Part shown: positions 25,191 to 33,300 of the stretch, piece after piece
Layout of the letters: the number at the start of each line of letters is the position of its first letter
Numbering within the stretch: the stretch's first letter is position 1
Source of the DNA: Streptosporangium roseum DSM 43021
GTDB lineage: Bacteria > Actinomycetota > Actinomycetes > Streptosporangiales > Streptosporangiaceae
Direction of reading: 5' to 3'
Length of the DNA: 64,000 bases
Assembly: GCF_000024865.1 (NCBI RefSeq)
Contig: NC_013595.1
Span: forward strand, 62,001-126,000
Made by a program: the position numbers and the translations under genes
Notes under the pieces: generated by a model
Databases searched by the model: none
The model's input: only the letters and a program-made list of their open reading frames with translations
What the model was told of the DNA's origin: nothing

Positions 25191-25303
25191 GGGCCGGCCG
25201 CGCGGTCCGGGCCGGTCGCCGTGTCCGTCGCGCGATTTCCGGGAACCGCGGATCCTCCGGGTGGCAATAACGGGTGTCATGGCAGAGACCCGAGAGGCAA
25301 GAG

Positions 25304-25927
25304 ATGCGACACGAGAGCCGGACGGCCGCACCGCCCCGGCCGGCAGCCGCGGAAGCGGCCGACGACGCCGCGGTGATCGAACGGTCCCGGCGTGAGCCCG
25401 AACAGTTCGCCACCCTGTTCACCCGCCACGCACCGGCGCTCAAGCGCTATGTCATCAGGCGGCTGGGCCAGGATCCCGCCGAGGACATCGTCGCCGAGAC
25501 CTTCACGGTGGCCTTCCAGAGCCTGGAGTCGTACGACCTGGCCCGCGACGACGCGCGGCCATGGCTGTACGGCATCGCCACCAACCTCATGCGCCGGCAC
25601 CGCCGCCGCGAGATCGGCCTGTACCGGGCACTGAGCCGCACGGGGGCGGATTCAGTGGTCGAGCCGTTCACCGACCAGGTCGATCAGCGGGTGGCCGCGG
25701 ACGGAGCGCGGCGCCGGCTCGCCGCGGCGCTGGCGGGGCTCCCGCGGGGGCACCGCGACGTGCTGCTGCTGGTGGCGTGGGCGGAGCTCACCTACGAGCA
25801 GGCCGCACAGGCACTCGGTGTTCCGGTGGGGACGGTCCGTTCGCGGGTCAGCCGGGCTCGGAAAAAGCTGCGCCGGGTGCTCGGTGACATCGATCCAACC
25901 TCCGCGAGCGAAGGAACGAACAGTTGA
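25304..25927 (+). CDS. RNA polymerase sigma-70 factor, ECF type
   Basis: 207 residues; ATG with GAGAGG upstream. Region 2 is FATLFTRHAPALKRYVIRRL, DPAEDIVAETFTVAFQ and ARPWLYGIATNLMRRHRRRE; region 4 is LAALAGLPRGHRDVLLLVAW and YEQAAQALGVPVGTVRSRVSRARKKL. Stop codon overlaps the TTG start of the partner by 4 bp, so the two are co-translated. This arrangement with a CU044_5270-type protein is frequent in actinomycetes. Confidence 0.93.
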   Translation: MRHESRTAAPPRPAAAEAADDAAVIERSRREPEQFATLFTRHAPALKRYVIRRLGQDPAEDIVAETFTVAFQSLESYDLARDDARPWLYGIATNLMRRHRRREIGLYRALSRTGADSVVEPFTDQVDQRVAADGARRRLAAALAGLPRGHRDVLLLVAWAELTYEQAAQALGVPVGTVRSRVSRARKKLRRVLGDIDPTSASEGTNS

Positions 25928-26877
25928 ACGAGATCGAACTCCTCAAGAGCCTGCGCGACGAGGTTCCGGAGCAGCCCGATCTGCGGACCGAAGAGCATCG
26001 GCTGCTCGCCGTGATCCGGGAGGGATCCTCCGCGTCCCGCCGGCGGCCGGCGCGGCCCGCGGCCCGCCTGCGCTGGGGTCTCGCCCTGGGCGGGGCCGGC
26101 GCTCTTGCCGCTGCCGTCGTCGTGGCCGTGGCCGTGGCCCAGCCGGCGGCCGTGCCCCAGCCGGGGGGGACCGCGCAGCCGGGGAACCGGCAGCCCGCGG
26201 TCCGGCCCCCCGACGCGGTCGTGGTGCTGGAGAACGCCGCGCTCGTCGCCACCCGGACCAGGACCGCCGACATCCGGCCGGACCAGTGGTTCTACATCAA
26301 GGAGTCTCAGCATATGGGGGATGACCTGCCGACATTCGAGCATTGGAGCCGGATGGACGGGCGCGGGTCCGCCCTCCGTGAGGAGGGCGGCGAGCTGAAG
26401 ATCGGTGATGGCGAGCCGAACGCGCGGACGGACCCCGCCCGGACCCAGCGGGAGCTGGAGAGCCTCCCCACTGATCCGGACGCGCTGCTGGAGCACTTCC
26501 GTAACCTCAAGGAGGAGCGGACACCGCTGTCGATCTGCCGGCCCCACTGCCCGGAGGGGACCGAGGGGGATGTCAGGGCCTTCGGGGCGATCGGCTGGTA
26601 CATGAAGTTCGGACCCGTGATCCCCGCGGACAAGACCGCGGCGATGTACCGGGCCCTGGCGAAGATCCCGAATGTCACGATCGAGGAGAACACCGCGGAC
26701 GGGGACGGGCGCAAGGGCATCGGCGTCGTCCTCACCGTGGGGGAGAGCAAGGGCTACTACATCCTCGATCCCGGGGACTACCACTACCTCGGCATGAAGG
26801 TCGTGGACGCCGACGGGACCTTCGCCATGTCCGTGCTGGACTCCGGCGTCGTCGACGGGCCCGGCCGGACGCCCTGA
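25924..26877 (+). CDS. CU044_5270 family membrane protein, likely sigma-factor partner
   Basis: 317 residues from a TTG start after AAGGA. The cytoplasmic start NEIELLKSLRDEVPEQPDLR is family-typical, then an Arg-rich stretch and one membrane helix (about 58-80, WGLALGGAGALAAAVVVAVAVA), leaving about 230 residues outside (WFYIKESQHMGDD; TAAMYRALAKIPNVTIEEN). Its overlap with the ECF sigma gene suggests it acts as an anti-sigma or signal-sensing partner; this is inference from context, since the family lacks a classic zinc anti-sigma motif. Confidence 0.82.
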   Translation: MNEIELLKSLRDEVPEQPDLRTEEHRLLAVIREGSSASRRRPARPAARLRWGLALGGAGALAAAVVVAVAVAQPAAVPQPGGTAQPGNRQPAVRPPDAVVVLENAALVATRTRTADIRPDQWFYIKESQHMGDDLPTFEHWSRMDGRGSALREEGGELKIGDGEPNARTDPARTQRELESLPTDPDALLEHFRNLKEERTPLSICRPHCPEGTEGDVRAFGAIGWYMKFGPVIPADKTAAMYRALAKIPNVTIEENTADGDGRKGIGVVLTVGESKGYYILDPGDYHYLGMKVVDADGTFAMSVLDSGVVDGPGRTP

Positions 26878-26890
26878 CCGGGAATGACGG

Positions 26891-26915
26891 GCGTGCGGGG
26901 CGGGGGCCCGCACGC
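26891..26915. terminator. Bidirectional terminator between convergent genes
   Basis: GCGTGCGGG and CCCGCACGC form a perfect 9-bp stem with a 7-nt G/C loop in the 55-bp gap between the CU044_5270-type gene and the permease. Confidence 0.65.
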
Positions 26916-26932
26916 TCCGGCCGGGAGAACGG

Positions 26933-29356
26933 TCATTCGCGGGTGCCGATGGCCTCGGCGGGCCTGCTCCGCAGGGCGAGGAGGGCCGGGAGAACGGTGG
27001 CGAGGAGGGCCAGGGCGGCCGCGGCGGCGATGACCTCCAGGTAGGTGAGCACGGGCACGTACGGCAGCGCGGAGCCGGTCATGCCCGTGCTGAACGCGCT
27101 GAGCGTCACCAGGGCGATGAGCGTGCCGAGGGTGACCGCGACCAGCACCGCCATGAGGGTCTCCAGGCGGAGCATCCGCATGAGCTGGCGGCGGGTGGTG
27201 CCGACGAGTCTGAGCAGGGCGAGCTCGCGGGTCCTGTCGGAGGTCGCCATCGCGATGGTGTTGACCACCGCGATCGCGGTGAAGGCGATGATCAGGCCCA
27301 TGGCCACGTAGTTGACCCCGGCATTGGACTGTTCGGCCGTCGCCTCGACCCGATCCAGGACGCCGACACCGCCGAGCACCGCCGCGAGCGCGTCCCGTCT
27401 CACCGAGGGGGCCGAGACGAGCGCGGTCTGGTTGAGCGGGTCGTCCACGTGGGCGGCGACCAGGGCGTGGGGCAGGGTCAGGTCGCCGAAGCCGAGGCCC
27501 CGGCGGTAGATCGCGGCGACCGCGAGCGTGACGGGGGTGCCGTCGCCGAGCGTCAGCCGTACCTCGTCGGCGACCTCGACCCCGAGGCTTCTCGCGGCCG
27601 TCTCGCTGACCGCGAGGGTATCGGCGCCCATCCTGCCGAGCGATCCCGCGCTCACCCCGAGGTCCATGGTCCGCTCCAGCCCCGCGGTGGTCACGCCCTG
27701 CGCGCCGTACCTCTCCAGCCCGACTCTGACCGACGTGCGCATGACCTCGGTGACCACTTCGACACCTTCGAGCCTCCGTACGGCGTCCGCCGTGACGCCG
27801 GGCAGTCGCGGGCCGAGCACGTAGTCGGCGCGGTTGCCCTGGCGTGACTGTTCGACGACCGCGTGGCCCATGGTGTCCTGGACGAAAAGGATGGTGCAGG
27901 TCATCGCGATCATCAGGCTGAGCGGGGTGACGACGGAGGCGAAGCGGTGGGTGCCGGTGCGCAGGTTCGCGGCGGCGAGGTGGCCGCTGACGCGGAAGGC
28001 GCGCAGCGGCAGGCCGAGCACCGCCGTGGCGGCGCGGGCGATGATCGGGCCGAGCAGGGCCACCGCGATCGTCCAGACCAGCGCCGTCAGCATCGTGACG
28101 GGGCTGGAGGCGGCCTCGGTCTCCAGCGTCGACAGCAGCAGGGTCAGCGCGACGCCCCCGCCGAGGCAGGCCAGCCCGGCGATCGTGCGGCCCGGTGAGA
28201 TGCCCGGCGGGCGTACCGCGGCCTCGCCCAGTGCCTCCACAGGCCTGATCCGCGCGGTACGGCGGCCCGACACCCGGGCCGCCGTCCACGCCGCCCCCAG
28301 GACGGCGAGCACCGCGGCGGCGGGCGGGAAGAACCCCACCACCAGCGACAGGTTGGCCGGCATCACGCCGAGCCCCACGAACTGCGACCGCAGCCAGAAC
28401 GCCAGCCCGACGCCGAGCCCGGCGCCGAGAAGGCCCGCCGGCAGGCCGACGAGCAGTGCCTCGCCGCCGATCAGCCTGCGGATCTGCCTGGGAGTGGCGG
28501 CCACGGCGCGCAGCAGGGCGAGCTCGCGCTGGCGCTGCTGGATGGAGAGCGCGAACGTGCCGACCACGACGAGGATCGCGACGATCAGCGAGGTGCCGCC
28601 GAGCGCGCCGCCCAGGCTGACCAGCTTGATCCGGGCCTTCTCCGCGTTCAGGAACTCGATCCTGCCGCGCTCGTCACCGGTGTAGACGACACCGGGGGTG
28701 CCGGCGAGCGCGGGAGCGACGTCGACCTCGGGGAAGACGCCGATCACGCTGACCATACCCGGCCGTCCGGCCAGCCGGGCGGCCTCCTCGGTGGAGAAGA
28801 ACAGCGAGGTCCGCTGATCGAGCGCCTCGGTGGTGACACCGGCCACCCGGTAGACGCGGGTGGCGGTCGCGGTCCGGACGTTCACGCGGGAGCCCACGGA
28901 CAGCCCGGCGGCCGCGTCGGCCACCACCTCGCCGGCGGCGGGCGCCCGCCCCTCGCGGAGGGTGAAGGGGGTGAGCGGCGCGGACTCCCAGCCGTGACCC
29001 CACACCGGACGTCCCTCGACGGTCGCCGGGAACGTCACCTCGGTGACGACCTTCCGGACGCCGGGGACCGTCCTCAGCCTGTCGGCCAGGGACGACGGGA
29101 TCCAGGCCCGGTCGGAGACCGGCTTGGCCTTGCTCTTGACCTTGTCGCCGTCGCGGGTCGTCTCACGGACGTTCTGGTCTCCGGCGACCAGGACCGGGGT
29201 CCCGGCGTATCTGACGGGTTCGACCGCGCCGCGCAGACCGGTGTCGAGCAGGATGCCGCAGGCGCAGACCAGCGCGGCGGCGCAGACCAGGGCGAGGAAG
29301 GCGCCGGCGAAGGCCGCCTTGCGGTGCCGCAGCGTGTTGAGCGCGAAGCCGATCAT
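26933..29356 (-). CDS. ABC transporter permease, FtsX/MacB type, duplicated
   Basis: 807 residues. An N-terminal membrane helix and a periplasm-like domain are followed by FtsX core helices (about 265-380), a second extracellular domain and a second FtsX core near the C-terminus, ending RSRPAEAIGTRE. Both cores have the QRQRELALLRAVAATPRQI / DRTRELALLRLVGTTRRQL coupling-helix motif. Such proteins transmit force across the membrane or expel peptides and lipids rather than import nutrients. The ATG overlaps the ATPase stop by 1 bp (TGATG). Confidence 0.92.
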   Translation of the reverse strand: MIGFALNTLRHRKAAFAGAFLALVCAAALVCACGILLDTGLRGAVEPVRYAGTPVLVAGDQNVRETTRDGDKVKSKAKPVSDRAWIPSSLADRLRTVPGVRKVVTEVTFPATVEGRPVWGHGWESAPLTPFTLREGRAPAAGEVVADAAAGLSVGSRVNVRTATATRVYRVAGVTTEALDQRTSLFFSTEEAARLAGRPGMVSVIGVFPEVDVAPALAGTPGVVYTGDERGRIEFLNAEKARIKLVSLGGALGGTSLIVAILVVVGTFALSIQQRQRELALLRAVAATPRQIRRLIGGEALLVGLPAGLLGAGLGVGLAFWLRSQFVGLGVMPANLSLVVGFFPPAAAVLAVLGAAWTAARVSGRRTARIRPVEALGEAAVRPPGISPGRTIAGLACLGGGVALTLLLSTLETEAASSPVTMLTALVWTIAVALLGPIIARAATAVLGLPLRAFRVSGHLAAANLRTGTHRFASVVTPLSLMIAMTCTILFVQDTMGHAVVEQSRQGNRADYVLGPRLPGVTADAVRRLEGVEVVTEVMRTSVRVGLERYGAQGVTTAGLERTMDLGVSAGSLGRMGADTLAVSETAARSLGVEVADEVRLTLGDGTPVTLAVAAIYRRGLGFGDLTLPHALVAAHVDDPLNQTALVSAPSVRRDALAAVLGGVGVLDRVEATAEQSNAGVNYVAMGLIIAFTAIAVVNTIAMATSDRTRELALLRLVGTTRRQLMRMLRLETLMAVLVAVTLGTLIALVTLSAFSTGMTGSALPYVPVLTYLEVIAAAAALALLATVLPALLALRSRPAEAIGTRE

Positions 29357-30087
29357 CACACCCACGCTCCGAGCCGCGTCATCCGGTCGGCGACCTTCTC
29401 CGCGCTGGGGGCGGCCATCGCGTCGACGACGTTGCCGTCGGCGAGGAACAGGACGGTGTCGGCGTAGGAGGCGGCGACCGGGTCGTGGGTGACCATCACC
29501 ACGGTCTGCCTCATGGTGGTGACCACTTCGCGGAGCAGCGTGAGCACGTCCCGCGCGGTCATCGTGTCCAGCGCGCCGGTCGGCTCGTCGCCGAAGACCA
29601 CCTCGGGCCGTGTCACCAGGGCCCGCGCGATCGCCACCCGCTGCTGCTGCCCCCCGGAGAGCTCCCCGGGCCGGTGCCCGGTACGGCCGGCCAGCCCGAC
29701 CCGGTCGACGATCTCCTCAAGCCAGGCCCGGTCCACCCGGACTCCGGCCAGTCTCAGCGGGAGGGTGATGTTCTCCGTCACGGTGAGGGACGAGACCAGG
29801 TTGAACGCCTGGAAGACGAAACCGATCCGCTTACGCCGTAGTTCGGTCAGTTCCGTCTCGTTCATCCCCGCCAGCTCCGTGCCGCCGAGCCGTACCGAGC
29901 CGGAGGAGGGCTGGTCCAGCCCGGCAGCGCAGTGCAGGAACGTGCTCTTACCCGACCCCGAAGGGCCCATCACGGCGGTGAAGCTGCCGTGGGGGATGCC
30001 GACCGACACCTCACGCAGGGCGAACACCGTGTTCGGCCCCCTGCCGTAAACCTTGCTGACCGCGTCCAGACGCACCACATCGTTCAT
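29356..30087 (-). CDS. ABC transporter ATP-binding protein (LolD/MacB type)
   Basis: 243 residues with Walker A GPSGSGKST, Q-loop FVFQAFNLV, signature LSGGQQQRVAIARAL, Walker B VVFGDEPTGALD and H-loop VMVTHD. It powers the overlapping FtsX-type permease. It is divergent from the response regulator at 30179, and the gap has a short palindrome, so control by that regulator is likely. Together with the duplicated kinase downstream this makes a sensor/transporter module. Confidence 0.94.
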   Translation of the reverse strand: MNDVVRLDAVSKVYGRGPNTVFALREVSVGIPHGSFTAVMGPSGSGKSTFLHCAAGLDQPSSGSVRLGGTELAGMNETELTELRRKRIGFVFQAFNLVSSLTVTENITLPLRLAGVRVDRAWLEEIVDRVGLAGRTGHRPGELSGGQQQRVAIARALVTRPEVVFGDEPTGALDTMTARDVLTLLREVVTTMRQTVVMVTHDPVAASYADTVLFLADGNVVDAMAAPSAEKVADRMTRLGAWV

Positions 30088-30144
30088 GGGGACAAGTCTT
30101 CTGACCTGGGCTCACGCGGGCCAGAGACGCGATCATCAACCACG

Positions 30145-30159
30145 CATGACATCGTCATG
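30145..30159. promoter_or_regulatory. Palindrome between ABC transporter and response regulator
   Basis: CATGAC-ATC-GTCATG is a perfect 6-bp inverted repeat, 20 bp ahead of the regulator start and 58 bp from the ATPase start. It is a candidate site for the LuxR-type regulator on the divergent promoters. Confidence 0.5.
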
Positions 30160-30178
30160 GGTGCACCCTGATAGACAT

Positions 30179-30793
30179 ATGGGTGTGATTCGGATCTTGA
30201 TCGCCGAGGACCAGCAGGTGGTGCGAGGCGCGCTGGTCGCTCTCCTGGAACTGGAGCCCGACCTCACGGTCGTCGCCGAGGTCGGCTCCGGTGACGACGT
30301 CGTGCCCGCCGCTCTCAAGCACGGCCCGGACGTCGCCGTGCTCGACATCGACATGCCCGGCGGCATCGACGGCCTCGACGCGGCCGCCGAGCTGCACCGG
30401 CAGGTCCCGGGGTGCCGCACGCTGGTGCTGACCGGACAGGGCAGACCCGGTCACCTGCGCCGCGCCCAGGGAGCGCACGTGACCGGTTTCCTGCTGAAGA
30501 CCGCGCCGGTGGACGAGCTGATCACGGCGGTCCGCGCCGTCGCGGCGGGCAGGCGGGTGCTCGACCCCAACCTCGCCGTCACCGCCTGGGACCTGGGCGA
30601 CAACCCGCTCACCCCGCGCGAGAGCGACGTGCTGCGGCTGACCGCGGAGGGGGCCGAGGCCACGGAGATCGCGGCCAGGCTCTTCCTGTCGGCCGGTACG
30701 GTGCGCAACCACCTCACCGCGATCGTGAGCAAGCTGAACGCGAGAAGCAGAACGGACGCGGTCCGCATCGCCGGCGACGCGGGCTGGATCTGA
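30179..30793 (+). CDS. LuxR/NarL-family response regulator
   Basis: 204 residues from an ATG; the open frame upstream lies in the promoter region. Receiver: IAEDQQVVRGAL, phospho-Asp56 in VLDIDMP, Thr in LVLTGQG, Lys in FLLKTAP. GerE domain: LTPRESDVLRLTAEGAEATEIAARLFLSAGTVRNHLTAIVSKLNAR. It resembles DesR-type regulators. It is convergent with the duplicated kinase, its presumed partner, and divergent from the ABC transporter. Confidence 0.93.
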   Translation: MGVIRILIAEDQQVVRGALVALLELEPDLTVVAEVGSGDDVVPAALKHGPDVAVLDIDMPGGIDGLDAAAELHRQVPGCRTLVLTGQGRPGHLRRAQGAHVTGFLLKTAPVDELITAVRAVAAGRRVLDPNLAVTAWDLGDNPLTPRESDVLRLTAEGAEATEIAARLFLSAGTVRNHLTAIVSKLNARSRTDAVRIAGDAGWI

Positions 30794-30903
30794 CCGCCCG
30801 TCCGATCGCGTGTGACGCGGGCTGATCCGACAACTCGCGTGTGACGCGGGCCGGATCCGACGGTCCGCTCCGGGCCCGTCTTCCGGGGGGCGCGTCCGGG
30901 CCG

Positions 30904-30924
30904 GTGTCCCCGGAGCGGGGACAC
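30904..30924. terminator. Hairpin between response regulator and kinase
   Basis: GTGTCCCC-GGAGC-GGGGACAC, a perfect 8-bp stem, lies just before the kinase stop in the convergent gap. Upstream of it a 29-bp direct repeat (30807 and 30836; CGCGTGTGACGCGGGC core) follows the regulator. Confidence 0.55.
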
Positions 30925-30926
30925 GG

Positions 30927-33107
30927 TCACTGGCGGATCATGACCCCGTCCCGCGTCTGGCCCGACACGAGACGGGCCGGATCCAGCACGACCCGCAGCC
31001 GGAACCAGCCGTCCTCCTCCGGGCCCGCGGTGAGCCGTCCTCCGACGATGGCCAGGCGCGTGGTGAGGTTGCCCAGTCCGGTTCCCGCCGGCGGCCGTAC
31101 GGCGTCGCGGGAGAACCCGTCGTTGGCGATGGTGAGCTGGAGCAGTCCCCGGGCGTACTCGGTCTCGATCCGGCACCGCCGGGCGTCGCTGTGCCGCAGC
31201 ACGTTGGTGACGGCCTCCCTGAGAACGGCGCTCAGCACCGTGTTGACCGCGGGATCGTTGAACATCGGCAGCGGGTCGTGGTCCAGGTCGACCCTGACCT
31301 CGATTCCGGCCGTGGTGAGCATCGCCCTGGCGGAGGCCGCCTCCTCCTCGAGGGACAGCTCCAGGTGATCTCCGGAGACGGCCCTCATATCGGCGCGCGC
31401 CCGCTCGGAGATCACGACGATGTCGCCGAGCTCCGCCCGCGCCCGCTCGGGATCCCGGTCGAGCAGCCGGCGGACCAGCTCGCTTTTCAGCAGGATGGCC
31501 GCGAGGTTGTGGCCGAGCAGATCGTGCAGGTCACGGGCGACCCGGAGCCGTTCCTGGGCTATCGCGGCGCGCGCCGGTTCCTCCCTGGTGGCCTGGAGCT
31601 CCTTGATCGACTGAGTGAGCCGGGCCAGGCCGGATACCACCAGCCCGGTCACGAGCACGCTGATCGTCAGATTGACGACCACGGACACACCCAGCGAGAG
31701 CAGCACGCCGGCACTCGCGACGCCCGCCATCGCGAGCACGACGAGCGGCCAGGACAGCGACGGGGGAAGGGCCAGCAGCAGGGAGCCCGCCAGGAAACCG
31801 GGGACGTTCAGCCATCCCCGCCCGTACCAGAGGATCGGCAGGAAGCTCAGGACCACCTGGACGGACAGGGAGAGCAGAGGCCGGTCCCGTGTGCCGCGGA
31901 GCTGCAGGACGCCCAGTACGGCCAGGCAGGCGACGGCTCCCGCCAGCGCCTGTACCGGGACGTAGAGCAGGATCTTGGCTGCGAACCCGGCGAGCACCAC
32001 CAGCAGGAGCGTGACCGACAGGCTGTAGGCCGAGTCGGACAACGGCGCGGCCCGTTTCGGGCTCGCCGGGACGGCCGCCTCGACCACGGACCGGCCGCCG
32101 GGCTCGGAGCCGGCGGTGAAGTGGCCGCCCGCGTCCCGGAGCGGGCCGGCCAGGCCGTCGAGGCGGCCGGTGTCCAGGGCCGCGTCGCTGACGACGCGGA
32201 GCCGTACGAGACCGTTGTCCTCGACGGTCTCGACGACGCACCGTTTTGCCCGCCCTCGTTCGAGGATCTCGGTGACCGTCTCCCTGAGCACGGCCCCGAG
32301 CAGCGCGCCCGGCGGGCCGAGCGGCTCGGTATGGCCGGTCCGTCCCTCCGTCTCGATCCCGGCCGTCGACAGCAGCGCCCGCGCCCGAGCCACCTCGGGG
32401 GACAGCGACATGCTGCGGTAGTCGACCGCCGCGGCACGCGCGTCGGCGAGAGAGCGCCGGGCGACCTCCAGCACCTCGTCGATCACCTCGTCCGGCGGCT
32501 CGGCCGCGAGGCGGTTGATGGCGTCCAGCCCGACGCCGATCTTCTCGTTCAGCTCGGTGGCGACGCGCAGCCGCTCCTCGGCCACCGCGGCCAGGGCGAG
32601 CGCGAGCCTGGCGGCGGACAGCTCCTCGACCCGGTCGGCGAGCTGGGCGAGACCGTAGACCACCAGGCTGGTCAGGGCGGTGCCGATGGCGATGCTGACC
32701 GTCGCGGCCGGATCCGGCGACCGGGTCGCCTCGATGAGGACGGCGCTCCCCACGACGACCATCGCCACCGGCCAGGCCGAGCTCAGCAGCAGCGAACCCG
32801 CGAGGAGGCCGAGCATGCCCACCGACGTTCCCAGCGGGATCACCGCCAGGTAGGCAAGGGCCGCCTGGAGGCCGAGCAGGCGCACGCTCAGATGCCGCTT
32901 CAGGCCGGGATACACGTAGACGAGCTGGATCCCGAAGATCATGGCCGCGACCGCCGCCGCCGCGAGAAGCTGGAGCGCCCCGGACTGCCGGCTGTTGACC
33001 GCCAGGACGTACACGGCGGCGAACCCCGCGAGGACGGCCGTGACGGTCCCGCGTGCGACGCGCGGCGCCAGATCGGTTCCGGGCGGACGCGCCGAGTCTC
33101 CGAACAA
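30927..33107 (-). CDS. Tandemly duplicated histidine kinase with pseudokinase first half
   Basis: 726 residues from a TTG (GGAGG close upstream); an in-frame ATG at 33197 without a ribosome site is the alternative. Each half has five to six membrane helices, a dimerisation helix and a GHKL domain. The second half is a normal HisKA_3 kinase: ERLRVARDLHDLLGHNLAAI (phospho-His528), N-box REAVTNVLRHS, G boxes IANDGF and GTGLGNLTTRL. In the first half the same positions read ERLRVATELNEKIGVGLDAI (His to Asn187), RETVTEILERG (N-box Asn to Glu) and VVSDAAL, with no GxG lid. The halves share linkers such as ARALLSTAGIE / ARAMLTTAGIE, so this is an internal duplication. It presumably phosphorylates the regulator at 30179. 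Confidence 0.9.
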   Translation of the reverse strand: MFGDSARPPGTDLAPRVARGTVTAVLAGFAAVYVLAVNSRQSGALQLLAAAAVAAMIFGIQLVYVYPGLKRHLSVRLLGLQAALAYLAVIPLGTSVGMLGLLAGSLLLSSAWPVAMVVVGSAVLIEATRSPDPAATVSIAIGTALTSLVVYGLAQLADRVEELSAARLALALAAVAEERLRVATELNEKIGVGLDAINRLAAEPPDEVIDEVLEVARRSLADARAAAVDYRSMSLSPEVARARALLSTAGIETEGRTGHTEPLGPPGALLGAVLRETVTEILERGRAKRCVVETVEDNGLVRLRVVSDAALDTGRLDGLAGPLRDAGGHFTAGSEPGGRSVVEAAVPASPKRAAPLSDSAYSLSVTLLLVVLAGFAAKILLYVPVQALAGAVACLAVLGVLQLRGTRDRPLLSLSVQVVLSFLPILWYGRGWLNVPGFLAGSLLLALPPSLSWPLVVLAMAGVASAGVLLSLGVSVVVNLTISVLVTGLVVSGLARLTQSIKELQATREEPARAAIAQERLRVARDLHDLLGHNLAAILLKSELVRRLLDRDPERARAELGDIVVISERARADMRAVSGDHLELSLEEEAASARAMLTTAGIEVRVDLDHDPLPMFNDPAVNTVLSAVLREAVTNVLRHSDARRCRIETEYARGLLQLTIANDGFSRDAVRPPAGTGLGNLTTRLAIVGGRLTAGPEEDGWFRLRVVLDPARLVSGQTRDGVMIRQ

Positions 33108-33264
33108 CGCACCTCCACAGCCACGGCTGGCATGATTGTCGCACTTACCGTGGGGCCTGTAGCGGGCGGCGCCGTCCACGCGTTCACGAACGCGCATTCG
33201 GGTCCGGGCCGCGGTGGCCTTGGCCGGCGGCGCGCCGCTGCGGGACAGCCTGAACGGAAAGGGC

Positions 33265-33292
33265 TTGGCAATTTATTAGGGCCAGTTACTAT
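33265..33292 (+). promoter_or_regulatory. Promoter of the Ser/Thr kinase gene, probably leaderless
   Basis: TTGGCA (33265-33270) and TACTAT (33287-33292) with a 16-bp spacer. The expected start of transcription falls on or within 2 nt of the GTG at 33301, and no ribosome site precedes it, so the mRNA is probably leaderless. Confidence 0.6.
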
Positions 33293-33300
33293 GGCCAGGC

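Noticed and set aside
30807..30864. 29-bp direct repeat after the response regulator as an attachment site
   Set aside because: No integrase or tRNA nearby; it is a simple tandem duplication in a convergent gap.
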